DNA of 64,000 nucleotides from Myxococcus stipitatus (lineage in GTDB: Bacteria > Myxococcota > Myxococcia > Myxococcales > Myxococcaceae). The notes below the pieces were generated by a model that was not told where the DNA came from, did not search any database, and saw only the letters and a list, made by a program, of their open reading frames with translations. This document shows positions 7,891 to 16,388 of this stretch, in pieces (the stretch's first letter is position 1; each line of letters begins with the position of its first letter). The translations under genes were made by a program, and so were the position numbers. The stretch covers positions 10,017,001-10,081,000 of the forward strand of contig NZ_CP102770.1 of assembly GCF_038561935.1 (NCBI RefSeq). Direction: 5' to 3'.

Positions 7891-9441
7891 GTGAATACCC
7901 ACAGCGAATCCACGCAGCAGAATGCCCAGGAGCATGAGCGCTCCCAGGAGGCGATGGGGGCCGTGCGCAACGGCCTGCAGCTCGGAGGCTCGCTGCTGGT
8001 GACGTATGCGATTGCCTTCGGCATCCGTCCCCTGCTCACGCACTACCTGTCACCCGAGGACTTCGGTCGCTTCAACTGGGCGGACAGCTTCTCCGCCATC
8101 TTCTTCATCGCCACCAACCTCGGCCTGGAGATGTACATCCGCAAGGAGGTGTCGCGCCGGCCCGAGCACGCCAGCGACTTCTTCGGCACCTCCCTGCTCG
8201 TCCGGCTGGGCCTCACCGTCGTGTTGATGGGCGCGCTGACGCTCGTCATGTCCTACCGGGGTGACTCCCCGGAGATGCGCGCGCTGGTGCTCGTGTTCGG
8301 CCTGGCGCAGCTGCTCATCATGCTCAACGCGTCCATGGCGGCGTTGCTGCACGCCAAGGGCAAGGTGGCGGGGCTGTCCATCTCCAACGTCGTCACCAAG
8401 GTGGTGTGGGGCGGAGGCCTGCTCGCCGTCGGGGTGCTGCGCCTGCCGCTGCCCTGGCTGGCGGTGCCCGTCGTCGCGTCGGAGGCCATCAAGTTCGTGG
8501 TGGGCTGGCACCTGGCGCGCCAGCACATCGGCCTGGTCTTCCGTGTGGACCTGGCCGCCATGTGGAAGGTGCTCAAGGCGGGCCTGCCCTACTTCCTCAC
8601 CGCCGCGGCGCTGGCCACCAACGGGCGCCTGGACATCATGATTCTGGGGATGCTGGGCAGCCACGAAGAGGTGGGCTGGTACAGCGCCGCGTGGAGCATC
8701 TCCAACATCACCTTCGCGCTGAACCCCGTCATGGGCTGGGTGCTGCTGCCGCTCATGTCCCGCGCCGCCGCGCGCTCCGAGGAGGAGGTCAGCGTCATCG
8801 CCCGCCGCGCGCTGGAGGGCACGCTCGCCGTCACCGTCCCCATGATGATGCTCATCGTCATGGGCGCGCCGCTGTGGATTGGCCTGCTCGGCCGCGACTA
8901 CTCGCTCGCCGTCAACCTGCTGCGCCTCCAGTCGCCGCTCTTCGTCCTGGCCTTCGTGACGATGACGTGTGGCTCGTGGCTCACCATGACGAACCGCGAG
9001 TGGTGGGTGACGGGCACCAGCATCTTCGGCAGCCTGCTGCTCAACCCGCTGCTCAACCTGCTCCTCGTGCCGCGCATGTACGCCGCCTACGGCGATGGCG
9101 GCGGCGCCGCGGGCACCGCGCTGTCCATGCTGCTGATGGAGGTGGCCATCACCATCATCATGCTCAGCCGCATGGGCCGCTCCGCGGTGGACCGGCGGCT
9201 CTTGGTCATGGTGGCCAAGACGGCCGTCGTCTGCGTGGGCGTCGTCGCCATGGACCGCACGGTGCTCGCGCCGCTGGAGGATTGGCCCCGGCTGGCCGTG
9301 GAGGCCATGTTGTATGTCATGGGGGTGCTCACGCTGGGCGCGGTGCGGCCCGGTGAAGTCCTCGCGGTGGTGAAGCTGGCGCGCCGCCGTGGCAACCCCG
9401 AACCGGAGCCGGCGCCCATCGCCGTGGCTCCCACCCCCTGA
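7891..9441 (+). CDS. wzx: Wzx-type polysaccharide flippase
   Basis: Predicted to flip the lipid-linked EPS repeat unit across the inner membrane. The protein (516 residues from the GTG at 7891) shows the MATE/PST polysaccharide-export layout of about 12-14 membrane helices, opening with GGSLLVTYAIAFGIRPLLTH and LSPEDFGRFNWADSF, the usual N-terminal Wzx pattern. The start is uncertain: in-frame starts lie at 7819 (inside the hairpin loop), 7846 and 7891, and 7891 has GGGGGA about 12 bases ahead. The C-terminal 20 residues are Pro-rich and outside the membrane. It ends 16 bases before epsY, whose ribosome-binding site overlaps its stop. Confidence 0.85.
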   Translation: MNTHSESTQQNAQEHERSQEAMGAVRNGLQLGGSLLVTYAIAFGIRPLLTHYLSPEDFGRFNWADSFSAIFFIATNLGLEMYIRKEVSRRPEHASDFFGTSLLVRLGLTVVLMGALTLVMSYRGDSPEMRALVLVFGLAQLLIMLNASMAALLHAKGKVAGLSISNVVTKVVWGGGLLAVGVLRLPLPWLAVPVVASEAIKFVVGWHLARQHIGLVFRVDLAAMWKVLKAGLPYFLTAAALATNGRLDIMILGMLGSHEEVGWYSAAWSISNITFALNPVMGWVLLPLMSRAAARSEEEVSVIARRALEGTLAVTVPMMMLIVMGAPLWIGLLGRDYSLAVNLLRLQSPLFVLAFVTMTCGSWLTMTNREWWVTGTSIFGSLLLNPLLNLLLVPRMYAAYGDGGGAAGTALSMLLMEVAITIIMLSRMGRSAVDRRLLVMVAKTAVVCVGVVAMDRTVLAPLEDWPRLAVEAMLYVMGVLTLGAVRPGEVLAVVKLARRRGNPEPEPAPIAVAPTP

Positions 9442-9457
9442 AGGAGACCCGCGCCCC

Positions 9458-10096
9458 ATGCCGTCCTCGCTCCGCGTCCGACACCTCGAGCTCCGCTTCG
9501 CTGCGCGAGGGCTTGTGTGCGCCGCGCTCCTGCTCGTCTCCTCCGCGTGTGGCGGGCTGGGCAAGTACACCTGGGTGGACGACTACCAGGAGAAGCCGCC
9601 CCCGCTGGACTCCAGCTACCGCATCGCCTCCGGCGACCTGCTGAACATCCGCGTGTGGAACCAGGAGTCGCTCACCACGCAGGCGCGCGTGCGAGACGAC
9701 GGGCGCATCAGCCTGCTCTTCCTGGACGACGTGGAGGCCGCGGGCCACAGCCCCGCCATGCTGTCGCAGCAAATCCAGACGCGGCTGAAGGACTACATCA
9801 ACCACCCCGTCGTCACCGTCGCGCTGGAGATGGCGCGCCCCATCAAGGTGACGATGATGGGCGAGGTCAACCGCATCGGCCCGCTGGAAATCGACGTGGG
9901 CGCAAGCCTGCTGCAAGCGCTGGCGGGCGCGGGCGGCTTCACCGAGTACGCGCACGACGACCGCATCTTCATCCTGCGGCAGGAGGACGGACAGGCGCCG
10001 CTGCGCATCCGCTTCCGCTACAAGGACCTCATCCACGCCGAGGGCCGCGCGGCCACGTTCCGCCTGCGCCCGGGTGACGTGGTGGTGGTGGAGTAG
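9458..10096 (+). CDS. epsY: EpsY, short outer-membrane polysaccharide export (OPX) lipoprotein
   Basis: A 212-residue lipoprotein with lipobox VSSAC (lipidated C31), then a Poly_export domain beginning YRIASGDLLNIRVWN and a SLBB-like domain (VTMMGEVNRIGPLEIDVG, LLQALAGAGGFTEYA). It ends at LRPGDVVVVE, with none of the C-terminal membrane-spanning helix found in E. coli Wza. OPX proteins of this short class are known to work with a separate outer-membrane beta-barrel, and such a gene follows three bases downstream. AAGGAGA lies about ten bases before the ATG. Also called WzaX in M. xanthus work. Confidence 0.88.
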   Translation: MPSSLRVRHLELRFAARGLVCAALLLVSSACGGLGKYTWVDDYQEKPPPLDSSYRIASGDLLNIRVWNQESLTTQARVRDDGRISLLFLDDVEAAGHSPAMLSQQIQTRLKDYINHPVVTVALEMARPIKVTMMGEVNRIGPLEIDVGASLLQALAGAGGFTEYAHDDRIFILRQEDGQAPLRIRFRYKDLIHAEGRAATFRLRPGDVVVVE

Positions 10097-10099
10097 CCC

Positions 10100-11341
10100 G
10101 TGCTGGGGTCCGCGCTCACCGCGTTGTGGCTGGAGCTCTCCGCTTCCGCCATCACCTACTCCGCCTCCGTGCGGGTGGACTCGCGCGTGCGCTCCAACGA
10201 GGACCCCGCCCAGGACGCGCCCTCCATCGCCGGCGACACGGACTTCACACCCATCCTCGGCCTGGAGCGCACCCAGGGGAACACCGCCCTGGAGCTCAAC
10301 TACGCGCCGCGCATCAGCCTGCGCGAGGTCACTGCGGAGCCGCGCACAGAAGTACAGCACGTGGGCCGCTTCGCCGCGCGCTGGCGCCCCGAGCGCGGCC
10401 TCTCCTTCCGGCTGAGCGAGGAGCTGGTGCTGGGCAGCGTCAACCTGCTCACCATGGACTCGCTGCCGGTGCTCCAGCCGGACCCGGATGACCCGGACGG
10501 CCCGCTGCGCCCGCCCCCCGGAGGCGGTCCGCTCCAGCCCCTGCCGGAAGGGGACACCGTCTACTTCCTCTCCTCGGCCACCTCCCTCACCGGCGAGACG
10601 AGCCGACTGGGACGGCGCTGGCAGCTCTCCGGCACCGCGGGCTTCTCCGTCAGCGGCGGCCTGGATGGCCCCGCGCGCGAGGCCGTGCCCCTGCAGTACG
10701 GCCCGCGCATGGACGTGTCGCTGAGCCACGCCCTCTCGGAGCTCAGCGCCATCACCACCTCCGCCTCCGCCACGCACGCGCGCTTCTCCACCGGCGCGAG
10801 GAATACCGTCGTGACGCTCACCGAGAGCTGGACGGGCCGCATGTCCCGGCGCACCTCATTGGAGGCCGGCGCGGGCGCGAGCATCGTCCACTCCCTCGAG
10901 GCGACGGGCGGAGTCGCGCCAGACCCGGAGCCGGGCACGCCTCGCACGGAGCTGTTGCCCAACCTCACGCTCGCGGTGGGTCACCGCATCCCCTCTCGCA
11001 CGGCGGACTTCGACGGCCGCCTGGGTTTGCGCGTGTCGCCCTTCACCGACCGGCTGACGGCGCGCGTCTACCCTCGGGCGGACGTCACGGCGACGGGGAC
11101 GTGGGTGCTGAGCCCTCGCGTGCGCATGTCCGCCACGGCGGGCACCGCCTTCGCGGTGGGCGGGGCCACGGGGGACCGGCTGGTATCGGGCGGGTTGACG
11201 GCATCCTGGATTCTCAACAGTTGGATGTCGGTGGATGCCGACACGCGAGGCACCTGGAGCCGCTCGCCCGAGCTGCCAGCGGCCCGCTTCCAGTGGGCAG
11301 CGGCGCTGGGCCTGTCCTTGCGGCAAACTGGTATCCTCTGA
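10100..11341 (+). CDS. epsX: EpsX, outer-membrane beta-barrel for EPS export
   Basis: A 413-residue protein that starts at a GTG three bases after epsY. The whole length alternates polar and non-polar residues in the manner of long amphipathic strands (for example AFSLTARF-like runs such as NTALELNYAPRISLREV, WQLSGTAGFSVSGGL and TVVTLTESWTGRMSRRTSLE), ending in LGLSLRQTGIL. The first 20 residues form a weak signal sequence. In M. xanthus the equivalent barrel (WzpX) is proposed as the outer-membrane pore partner of the short OPX protein; the same pairing is inferred here from adjacency. Confidence 0.8.
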   Translation: MLGSALTALWLELSASAITYSASVRVDSRVRSNEDPAQDAPSIAGDTDFTPILGLERTQGNTALELNYAPRISLREVTAEPRTEVQHVGRFAARWRPERGLSFRLSEELVLGSVNLLTMDSLPVLQPDPDDPDGPLRPPPGGGPLQPLPEGDTVYFLSSATSLTGETSRLGRRWQLSGTAGFSVSGGLDGPAREAVPLQYGPRMDVSLSHALSELSAITTSASATHARFSTGARNTVVTLTESWTGRMSRRTSLEAGAGASIVHSLEATGGVAPDPEPGTPRTELLPNLTLAVGHRIPSRTADFDGRLGLRVSPFTDRLTARVYPRADVTATGTWVLSPRVRMSATAGTAFAVGGATGDRLVSGGLTASWILNSWMSVDADTRGTWSRSPELPAARFQWAAALGLSLRQTGIL

Positions 11342-11356
11342 GCGAAGCAAAAGCCC

Positions 11357-11533
11357 ATGGCGAAGCTCATCCTGATGTCCGTCCTCATCCTCACGGTGGC
11401 CCTTCCCGCGAAGGCGGCGAGGGACCCTCACCCCATGCGAGGACTGAAGAAAGCCATCTTGTGGGTGATCTTCTTCAACGCGGCATACACCTACGGCGTC
11501 ATCGTCTGGGTGCCACGGCTCGGCTTCCACTGA
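11357..11533 (+). CDS. 58-residue small membrane protein of the eps locus
   Basis: An ATG at 11357 opens a 58-codon frame ending in TGA at 11531-11533. The product has two hydrophobic stretches: MAKLILMSVLILTVALPAKA, which could be a signal peptide cut after AKA, and ILWVIFFNAAYTYGVIVWV near residues 35-53. It lies between epsX and epsW on the same strand, 15 bases after one and 29 before the other, so it is probably translated within the operon. No family recognised. It could be a membrane accessory of the export machine; that is inference from position only. Confidence 0.6.
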   Translation: MAKLILMSVLILTVALPAKAARDPHPMRGLKKAILWVIFFNAAYTYGVIVWVPRLGFH

Positions 11534-11562
11534 GCGTGTCTGAGAAGAAAGGCTGACGACGG

Positions 11563-11967
11563 ATGGAACCCCAACTGCACAAGGTCCTCCTGGTGGAGGA
11601 CGCGCCCTTCTTTCGGAAGATGCTGGGCGACTACCTGCGTGCCATGGGATTCAAGGACGTGGTGGAGCTGCCCAACGGGCAGGCCGCGCTGAAGTACCTG
11701 GCGGGCTCGACGCGCCCGGACCTCGTGTGCCTGGACCTGACGCTGCCGGACATCTCCGGCTATGACTTGTGCGAGCACATCCGCCGCACCGCGGGCATGG
11801 CGGACGTGCCGGTGCTGGTGGTGAGCGCCAGGGATTTGCCGGAGGACAAGGCCCACGCCGAGGAGGCGGGCGCCAATGGCTATCTGGGCAAGCCCTTCAC
11901 CCAGGACGAGTTCTCCCGCCGGGTGGGCCAGCTGTTGAAGAACGCCGCGGCGAGGAGGACGTCGTGA
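11563..11967 (+). CDS. epsW: EpsW, single-domain response regulator
   Basis: A 134-residue CheY-like receiver with no output domain. The acidic pair is in VEDAP, the phospho-acceptor is D58 (VCLDLTLP), the Ser/Thr switch is in VVSARD, and the conserved Lys is K110 (YLGKPF). It would act by protein-protein contact rather than DNA binding. Its end overlaps the GTG of epsV (GTGA), which ties its production to the chain-length protein and suggests it tunes EPS export or length. No cognate kinase is adjacent; a histidine kinase lies within the locus at 20484-22079. Confidence 0.88.
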   Translation: MEPQLHKVLLVEDAPFFRKMLGDYLRAMGFKDVVELPNGQAALKYLAGSTRPDLVCLDLTLPDISGYDLCEHIRRTAGMADVPVLVVSARDLPEDKAHAEEAGANGYLGKPFTQDEFSRRVGQLLKNAAARRTS

Positions 11968-13478
11968 CGGCTCCGGCGCCCGGGCCACGCCCAGGCCCGC
12001 ACGCCTCTCCCGCATTCACCCCGGAGCGCGTGGAGACGAACGCGCCGTCGGACCTCATCGACTGGGGGTTCGCCGTCGACTCCGTGTTCTATTTGAAGAA
12101 CGCGGTGCTGCGGCATTGGTTCCTGGCGCTGGTCGTGGCGGGATTGGTCGCCGGGCTGGCGGCGGGCGTCAGCAAAATCATGCCGCGCAAGTACCACGTT
12201 GAAACGCGGATGCTGACGCAACGCAATTTCATCATCGCCTCGCTGGCGAACCCGGGGCGCTCCATCCCCGTGGACGCGGACCAGCCCACGCGCGCGGCGT
12301 GGGAGATGGTGATGAAGAGCGACAACCTCAAGGCCATCGTCCGCGACGCGAAGCTCGTGGAGTACTGGGAGCTGCAGCGCTCGCCCATGAGCCGGCTGAA
12401 GGAGAAGGTGCTGCGCAAGCCGCCCCCGGCCATGTCGGACGAGGACAAGCGCGACGCGCTCACCACCATGCTCGAGCAGTCCATGCTCGTGATGGTGGAG
12501 GGCGGCACGGGCACCGTCACCATCGGCGTGGACTGGAGCGACCCGCAGCTGGCGCTCAACATCGTGGAGGCCGCGCAGAAGAACTTCCTGGAGATGCGGC
12601 AGGCCGCGGAGATGGGCGCGGTGTCGGAGGCCATCACCATCCTGGACAAGCAGGTGGTGGAGGAGGCGGAAGGCATCAAGCAGGCCATCGCGGCGCTGGA
12701 CGCCACCGTGAAGCGCGTGGAGGCCAAGCGCAAGCGCGAGGAGGCCCGGCAGGCGCAGCGCGGTGGACGAGGAGCGCAGGCGCAGGGCGGCGGGCTGGGC
12801 ATCAACACCAACCACCTGCTCGCGCAGATGCGGTTCATGGTGCAGACCAAGCGCCGGGCCATCTCCGACGTGGAGGAGTTCCGCGCGCGGCGGCTGACGG
12901 AGCTGCGCAACCAGCTGGCGGAGCAGCGGGTCATCTACTCGCCGCAGCACCCGCTCATCACGGACCTGGAGCAGCGCATCGTCGCGCTCCAGGAGGACTC
13001 TCCTCAGCTGGTGGCGCTGCGCTCGGAGCTCAACGAGCTGATTGGCGAGTACATGCGCAACGGCGGAGACCCGGGGGAGCTGGAGCAGGGCACCACGGGG
13101 CCGCTGTTGGGCGCGGGGGCCTACGGGGGCCCGGCGACGTCGGACAACCCGGAGGTGTCGGTGGCGGCGGACCGGGTGCGCATGCTGGTGATGCGGCACC
13201 AGGAGAAGATGCGGCGGCTGGACCAGGCGAAGACGGAGCTGGAGATTTCGCGCGCGTCGATGAAGCACCGCTTCAGCGTGCTGGCGCCGCCCACCTTCCC
13301 GGAGAAGCCGTCCAAGCCCAAGGTGCAGCTCATCCTCGCCGCGGGCGTGGTGGGCGGCATCGCCATGGGCATCTTCGCGGCGGTGGCGCTGGACATCATC
13401 CGCCGTCGCATCCTGGAGAAGTGGCAGGTGGAGCGAATCCTGAAGCTCCCGGTGTTGGCGGAGCTGGAGCGGCGCTAG
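11964..13478 (+). CDS. epsV: EpsV, polysaccharide co-polymerase (Wzc-like, no kinase domain)
   Basis: A 504-residue chain-length/export protein of the inner membrane and periplasm. It has a membrane helix near residue 45-65 (LALVVAGLVAGLAAGVS), a large periplasmic part rich in predicted coiled coil (about residues 210-430, with an Arg/Gln-Gly-rich insert near 270), the PCP Pro-rich motif before the second helix (PPTFPEKPSKPK), and a C-terminal helix LILAAGVVGGIAMGIFAAVA. It ends with about 25 cytoplasmic residues, so the tyrosine-kinase domain of Wzc is missing. GTG start at 11964 with GAGGAGG ahead, overlapping epsW. Confidence 0.85.
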   Translation: MTAPAPGPRPGPHASPAFTPERVETNAPSDLIDWGFAVDSVFYLKNAVLRHWFLALVVAGLVAGLAAGVSKIMPRKYHVETRMLTQRNFIIASLANPGRSIPVDADQPTRAAWEMVMKSDNLKAIVRDAKLVEYWELQRSPMSRLKEKVLRKPPPAMSDEDKRDALTTMLEQSMLVMVEGGTGTVTIGVDWSDPQLALNIVEAAQKNFLEMRQAAEMGAVSEAITILDKQVVEEAEGIKQAIAALDATVKRVEAKRKREEARQAQRGGRGAQAQGGGLGINTNHLLAQMRFMVQTKRRAISDVEEFRARRLTELRNQLAEQRVIYSPQHPLITDLEQRIVALQEDSPQLVALRSELNELIGEYMRNGGDPGELEQGTTGPLLGAGAYGGPATSDNPEVSVAADRVRMLVMRHQEKMRRLDQAKTELEISRASMKHRFSVLAPPTFPEKPSKPKVQLILAAGVVGGIAMGIFAAVALDIIRRRILEKWQVERILKLPVLAELERR

Positions 13479-13501
13479 CAGCGCGCTCGGGGGAGAGTGC
13501 C

Positions 13502-14710
13502 GTGACGGTGTGGACCTGGGTGGACCTGGCGCTGTGCGTGGCGCTGCTGCCGGCGACGGTGGCGTGTGGCTATCTGCTGCTCCTGACGTTGCTGTCGTGG
13601 CGACGAGCGGCGCCAGTGCCGCCCGCGCCCACGCGCAAGTTCGACGTGGTGATTCCCTCGCACAACGAGGAGCTGGGCATCGCGCGCACGGTGGCGAACC
13701 TGTCCGCGGTGGACTACCCGCCGACGATGCGCCGCATCCTCGTCGTCGCGGACAACTGCTCGGACGCCACCGCCCAGAAGGCGCGCGAGGCCGGCGCCAC
13801 CGTGCTGGAGCGGCACGACACGGAGAAGCGCGGCAAGGGCTACGCGCTCGCGCATGCCTTCGAGTTCAGCCAGAAGGACGGCTTCGCGGACGCGGTGGTG
13901 GTCGTGGACGCGGACACCGTGGTGTCCCCCAACCTGCTGCACGCCTATGCCCGACGGCTGGAGGACGGAGCCCACGCGGTGCAGGCGCACTACGGGGTGA
14001 TGAACCCCACGGCGTCGTGGCGCACGCGGCTGATGACGATTGCGCTGGGCATGTTCCACAAGGTGCGCTCGCTGGGACGCGAGGCGCTGGGTGTCTCGTG
14101 CGGCCTGCGCGGCAACGGCATGTGCTTCACGCACGCGGTGCTGCGCGAGGTGCCGCACGACGCCTTCAGCGTCGTCGAGGACCTGGAGTACGGCATCCGC
14201 CTGGGCCGCAAGGGCCACCGCGTGCACTACGCCTGGGAGGCGGAGGTGCAGGGGGAGATGGTGACGGCGGAGAAGCAGAGCCGCTCGCAGCGTCAGCGCT
14301 GGGAGGGGGGACGCGCGCAGATGCGCAAGCTGCACGGCTGGCCGCTCCTGAGTGATGCGCTGAAGCAGAAGAGCGGGCTGCTGCTGGACCTGTCCATGGA
14401 CGTGCTGGTGCCGCCGCTGAGCCAGCTGGTGCTCGCGACGGTGGGCGGCGCGGTGGCGGCGTCGGTGCTCGTGTGGCTGTCGGGGGGCGCGGCCGTGGGC
14501 GCCTCGGCGATGGCGGGCTTCGGGCTGGCGAGCCTGGGCGCGTACGTGCTGCGCGGGTGGTGGGTGTCGGGCGTGGGGCCTCGGGGCCTGGTGGACCTGG
14601 CCTGGGCGCCCGTCTACGTGGTGTGGAAGGTGTGGCTGATGTTGCGCGGCCCCGGCGCGGAGAAGCGCGGCGAGTGGGTGCGCACCACGCGCGAGGCGGA
14701 GCGCCGCTGA
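13502..14710 (+). CDS. epsU: EpsU, membrane GT2 glycosyltransferase
   Basis: A 402-residue family-2 glycosyltransferase with an N-terminal membrane helix (residues 5-30) and three C-terminal ones. The catalytic region begins FDVVIPSHNEELGIARTV, holds the DXD in VVVDADTVVSP, and shows the later SVVEDLEYGIRL and QRQRWEGGR (QXXRW) motifs of processive or membrane GT2 enzymes. It probably adds one sugar to the lipid-linked EPS repeat. Starts at a GTG 24 bases after epsV with GGGGAGA ahead, and ends the first co-directional run of the eps locus before a hairpin. Confidence 0.88.
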   Translation: MTVWTWVDLALCVALLPATVACGYLLLLTLLSWRRAAPVPPAPTRKFDVVIPSHNEELGIARTVANLSAVDYPPTMRRILVVADNCSDATAQKAREAGATVLERHDTEKRGKGYALAHAFEFSQKDGFADAVVVVDADTVVSPNLLHAYARRLEDGAHAVQAHYGVMNPTASWRTRLMTIALGMFHKVRSLGREALGVSCGLRGNGMCFTHAVLREVPHDAFSVVEDLEYGIRLGRKGHRVHYAWEAEVQGEMVTAEKQSRSQRQRWEGGRAQMRKLHGWPLLSDALKQKSGLLLDLSMDVLVPPLSQLVLATVGGAVAASVLVWLSGGAAVGASAMAGFGLASLGAYVLRGWWVSGVGPRGLVDLAWAPVYVVWKVWLMLRGPGAEKRGEWVRTTREAERR

Positions 14711-14718
14711 CCGGCGCC

Positions 14719-14749
14719 CCACGCGCGCGTCCTCAAGTGTCGCGCGTGG
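14719..14749. terminator. hairpin between convergent epsU and a membrane-protein gene
   Basis: CCACGCGCG (14719-14727) pairs perfectly with CGCGCGTGG (14741-14749) over a 13-base loop. It lies nine bases after the epsU stop and overlaps the end of the convergent gene, so it could serve both strands. There is no T-run. Confidence 0.4.
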
Positions 14750-15413
14750 CCCACCAAGCGGCCGCGATGAGCGTGACCACCAGGGCCGCGGCCAGGAGCC
14801 CTCCCCATGACAGGGCGGCGGCGAGAACCGTGGTCGCCGCGGCGAGGACGACGCGCGCGACGGTGAGCGCGCCAAGCGTGAGCGTCAACACGCCGGCCAG
14901 CAACAGCACCCGTGCGATGGACCCTTCCTCTCGCAGGGGGATGCCAGCGGCTTTCAGGGCCTCGAGCAGGACACCGCGTTCCGACTTCGGAAGAGGAACG
15001 TCGAAGAAGGCGGTCGGGTCCCTCCGTGCGTCGAACCAGAAGGCGGCCACGCGGCTCTCGGTGCTGAGGAGGCGAAGATAGCCAGGGCGGCTGATGGCGC
15101 GGAGGACGCGGCGGGGCCCCTCCGAGGCAAAGGTGACGCGGTCCCCTTCGAGGAGGAGCTCCCGCGTGGAGGCCCCCGTCGCCTCGCGCCGCTGGCGGGT
15201 GACGATGGTGATGCAGCCATAGGCGAAGAACAGGCTCACCACGGCGAGCATCGCCAGGTTCGGGGAGAGCAACACCGTCAGGGCGGCGACCCCGAGCAGA
15301 AGCGGCAAGCAGACCAAGGCAAGCACCATCCGCCGCTGGGCCAACGCTCGAAAATGCCTGGCTTCAACCGCGAAGGTCCGTGGCCGCATCGGGTCTGGCG
15401 TGTGTCCGACCAT
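14733..15413 (-). CDS. hypothetical membrane protein
   Basis: A 226-residue protein with two membrane helices near residues 30-70 (VLALVCLPLLLGVAALTVLL and MLAVVSLFFAYGCITIVT), a soluble middle of about 80 residues with a PH-like strand pattern (LLLEGDRVTFASEGPRRV, YLRLLSTESRVAAFWFDARR), and two or three C-terminal helices. The frame continues far upstream, but codon choice and hydrophobic pattern support the ATG at 15413. Orientation is opposite to the flanking eps genes. Function unknown; a link to EPS rests on location only. Confidence 0.65.
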   Translation of the reverse strand: MVGHTPDPMRPRTFAVEARHFRALAQRRMVLALVCLPLLLGVAALTVLLSPNLAMLAVVSLFFAYGCITIVTRQRREATGASTRELLLEGDRVTFASEGPRRVLRAISRPGYLRLLSTESRVAAFWFDARRDPTAFFDVPLPKSERGVLLEALKAAGIPLREEGSIARVLLLAGVLTLTLGALTVARVVLAAATTVLAAALSWGGLLAAALVVTLIAAAWWATRDT

Positions 15414-15546
15414 GGCGCATCTTACAACAGGGTTGCATTGCAGGGCGGCGGGATGCGCGCGTCGGGGCGTGTGCACGGGCGCTTCATGACGAAACGATGA
15501 TGAACCCCGGAGCCTCGCCGGGAGAACCGAGCTCCGGGGCTCGGGG

Positions 15547-15903
15547 ATGATGGAGCCCTCTCGAGACCTCCGGGGTGGCTTCGTGACTTCCCTCCTCCGC
15601 GCGGCAGTGTGTGGACTCCTGGGCCTGAGCGGCTCCGCCTGGGCCCAGGCCCTCGAGCACGCCGGACCCGACGCCTCCCCTCCGGGCCCCGTCACGGACG
15701 TGGGCGTGGTGACCACGGCGACCCAGGTGGATGAAGCGTTCCTCCAGCGCCTCACCCTCCCGAGGCCCGAGCCCACCTCCGCCGCCGAAGTCGCGCCGCC
15801 TCCCAAGCACGCTGACGCGGAGGACTTCGCCGACGTGATGAAGCAGCGACACTCGCCCCTCGTCACGCTTCGCTTCACCTCCACGGCCCCCCCGGCCCCC
15901 TGA
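15547..15903 (+). CDS. small secreted hypothetical protein
   Basis: A frame of 118 codons. A GTG at 15583 would start the protein directly at a signal peptide (MTSLLRAAVCGLLGLSGSAWAQ, cut after AWA), with GGGGTGG ahead, and is perhaps the better start. The mature part is about 80 residues, Pro- and Ala-rich, with no Cys and no recognised motif. Third-position GC is high, as in real genes here. It lies inside the eps locus between the membrane gene and a small carboxypeptidase-regulatory-like protein. Confidence 0.5.
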   Translation: MMEPSRDLRGGFVTSLLRAAVCGLLGLSGSAWAQALEHAGPDASPPGPVTDVGVVTTATQVDEAFLQRLTLPRPEPTSAAEVAPPPKHADAEDFADVMKQRHSPLVTLRFTSTAPPAP

Positions 15904-16013
15904 CCGCGTCGTGCCGGAATCATGATGAAGCCACGAGCCGTGCATGCGGCTCGTGTCGGACACGCACGCGAGGATGGGGACTCCCACTCGAAGACCCCGC
16001 GAGGCAGTCCCCC

Positions 16014-16379
16014 GTGTTGAAGCTCTTCACGGCCTATTTCGTGTGCATGCTGGTGCTCTTCGTCGCGGTGCCCTTGTTCGCCCGCTCCGAAGACGACGCC
16101 GAATACGCCCCGCCCCCCGGCATGTTCACGGGCACGGTCATCGACGCCCTGAGCCGCGCGCCCATCCCGGGACTGGTGGTCATCGCCACATCGCCCAGCT
16201 TGAGTGAGGAGCAGTGGGCCTGGACGGATGACTCGGGCGGCTACCGCCTCCCCTTGCTCCCCGCGGGCACGTACACGCTGCGCTTCGAGCACCCCGACTA
16301 TCCCTCGCACACGCGAGGGGACCTGCTGCTGCGCGCGAACCAGACGGAGCAACTCCTGGTGGAGCTGCTCCCCCGGTAG
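16014..16379 (+). CDS. small secreted carboxypeptidase-regulatory-like protein
   Basis: A 121-residue protein from a GTG at 16014 with an N-terminal hydrophobic segment (LKLFTAYFVCMLVLFVAVPLFA), which is a signal peptide or anchor. The rest is one Ig-fold-like CarboxypepD_reg domain: FTGTVIDALSRAPIPGLVV, WTDDSGGYRLPLLPAGTYTL and HPDYPSHTRGDLLL. Such domains are usually extracellular binding or adhesion modules. It ends nine bases before the convergent epsH gene. Its role in the locus is unknown. Confidence 0.7.
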   Translation: MLKLFTAYFVCMLVLFVAVPLFARSEDDAEYAPPPGMFTGTVIDALSRAPIPGLVVIATSPSLSEEQWAWTDDSGGYRLPLLPAGTYTLRFEHPDYPSHTRGDLLLRANQTEQLLVELLPR

Positions 16380-16388
16380 CCCCGCGCC

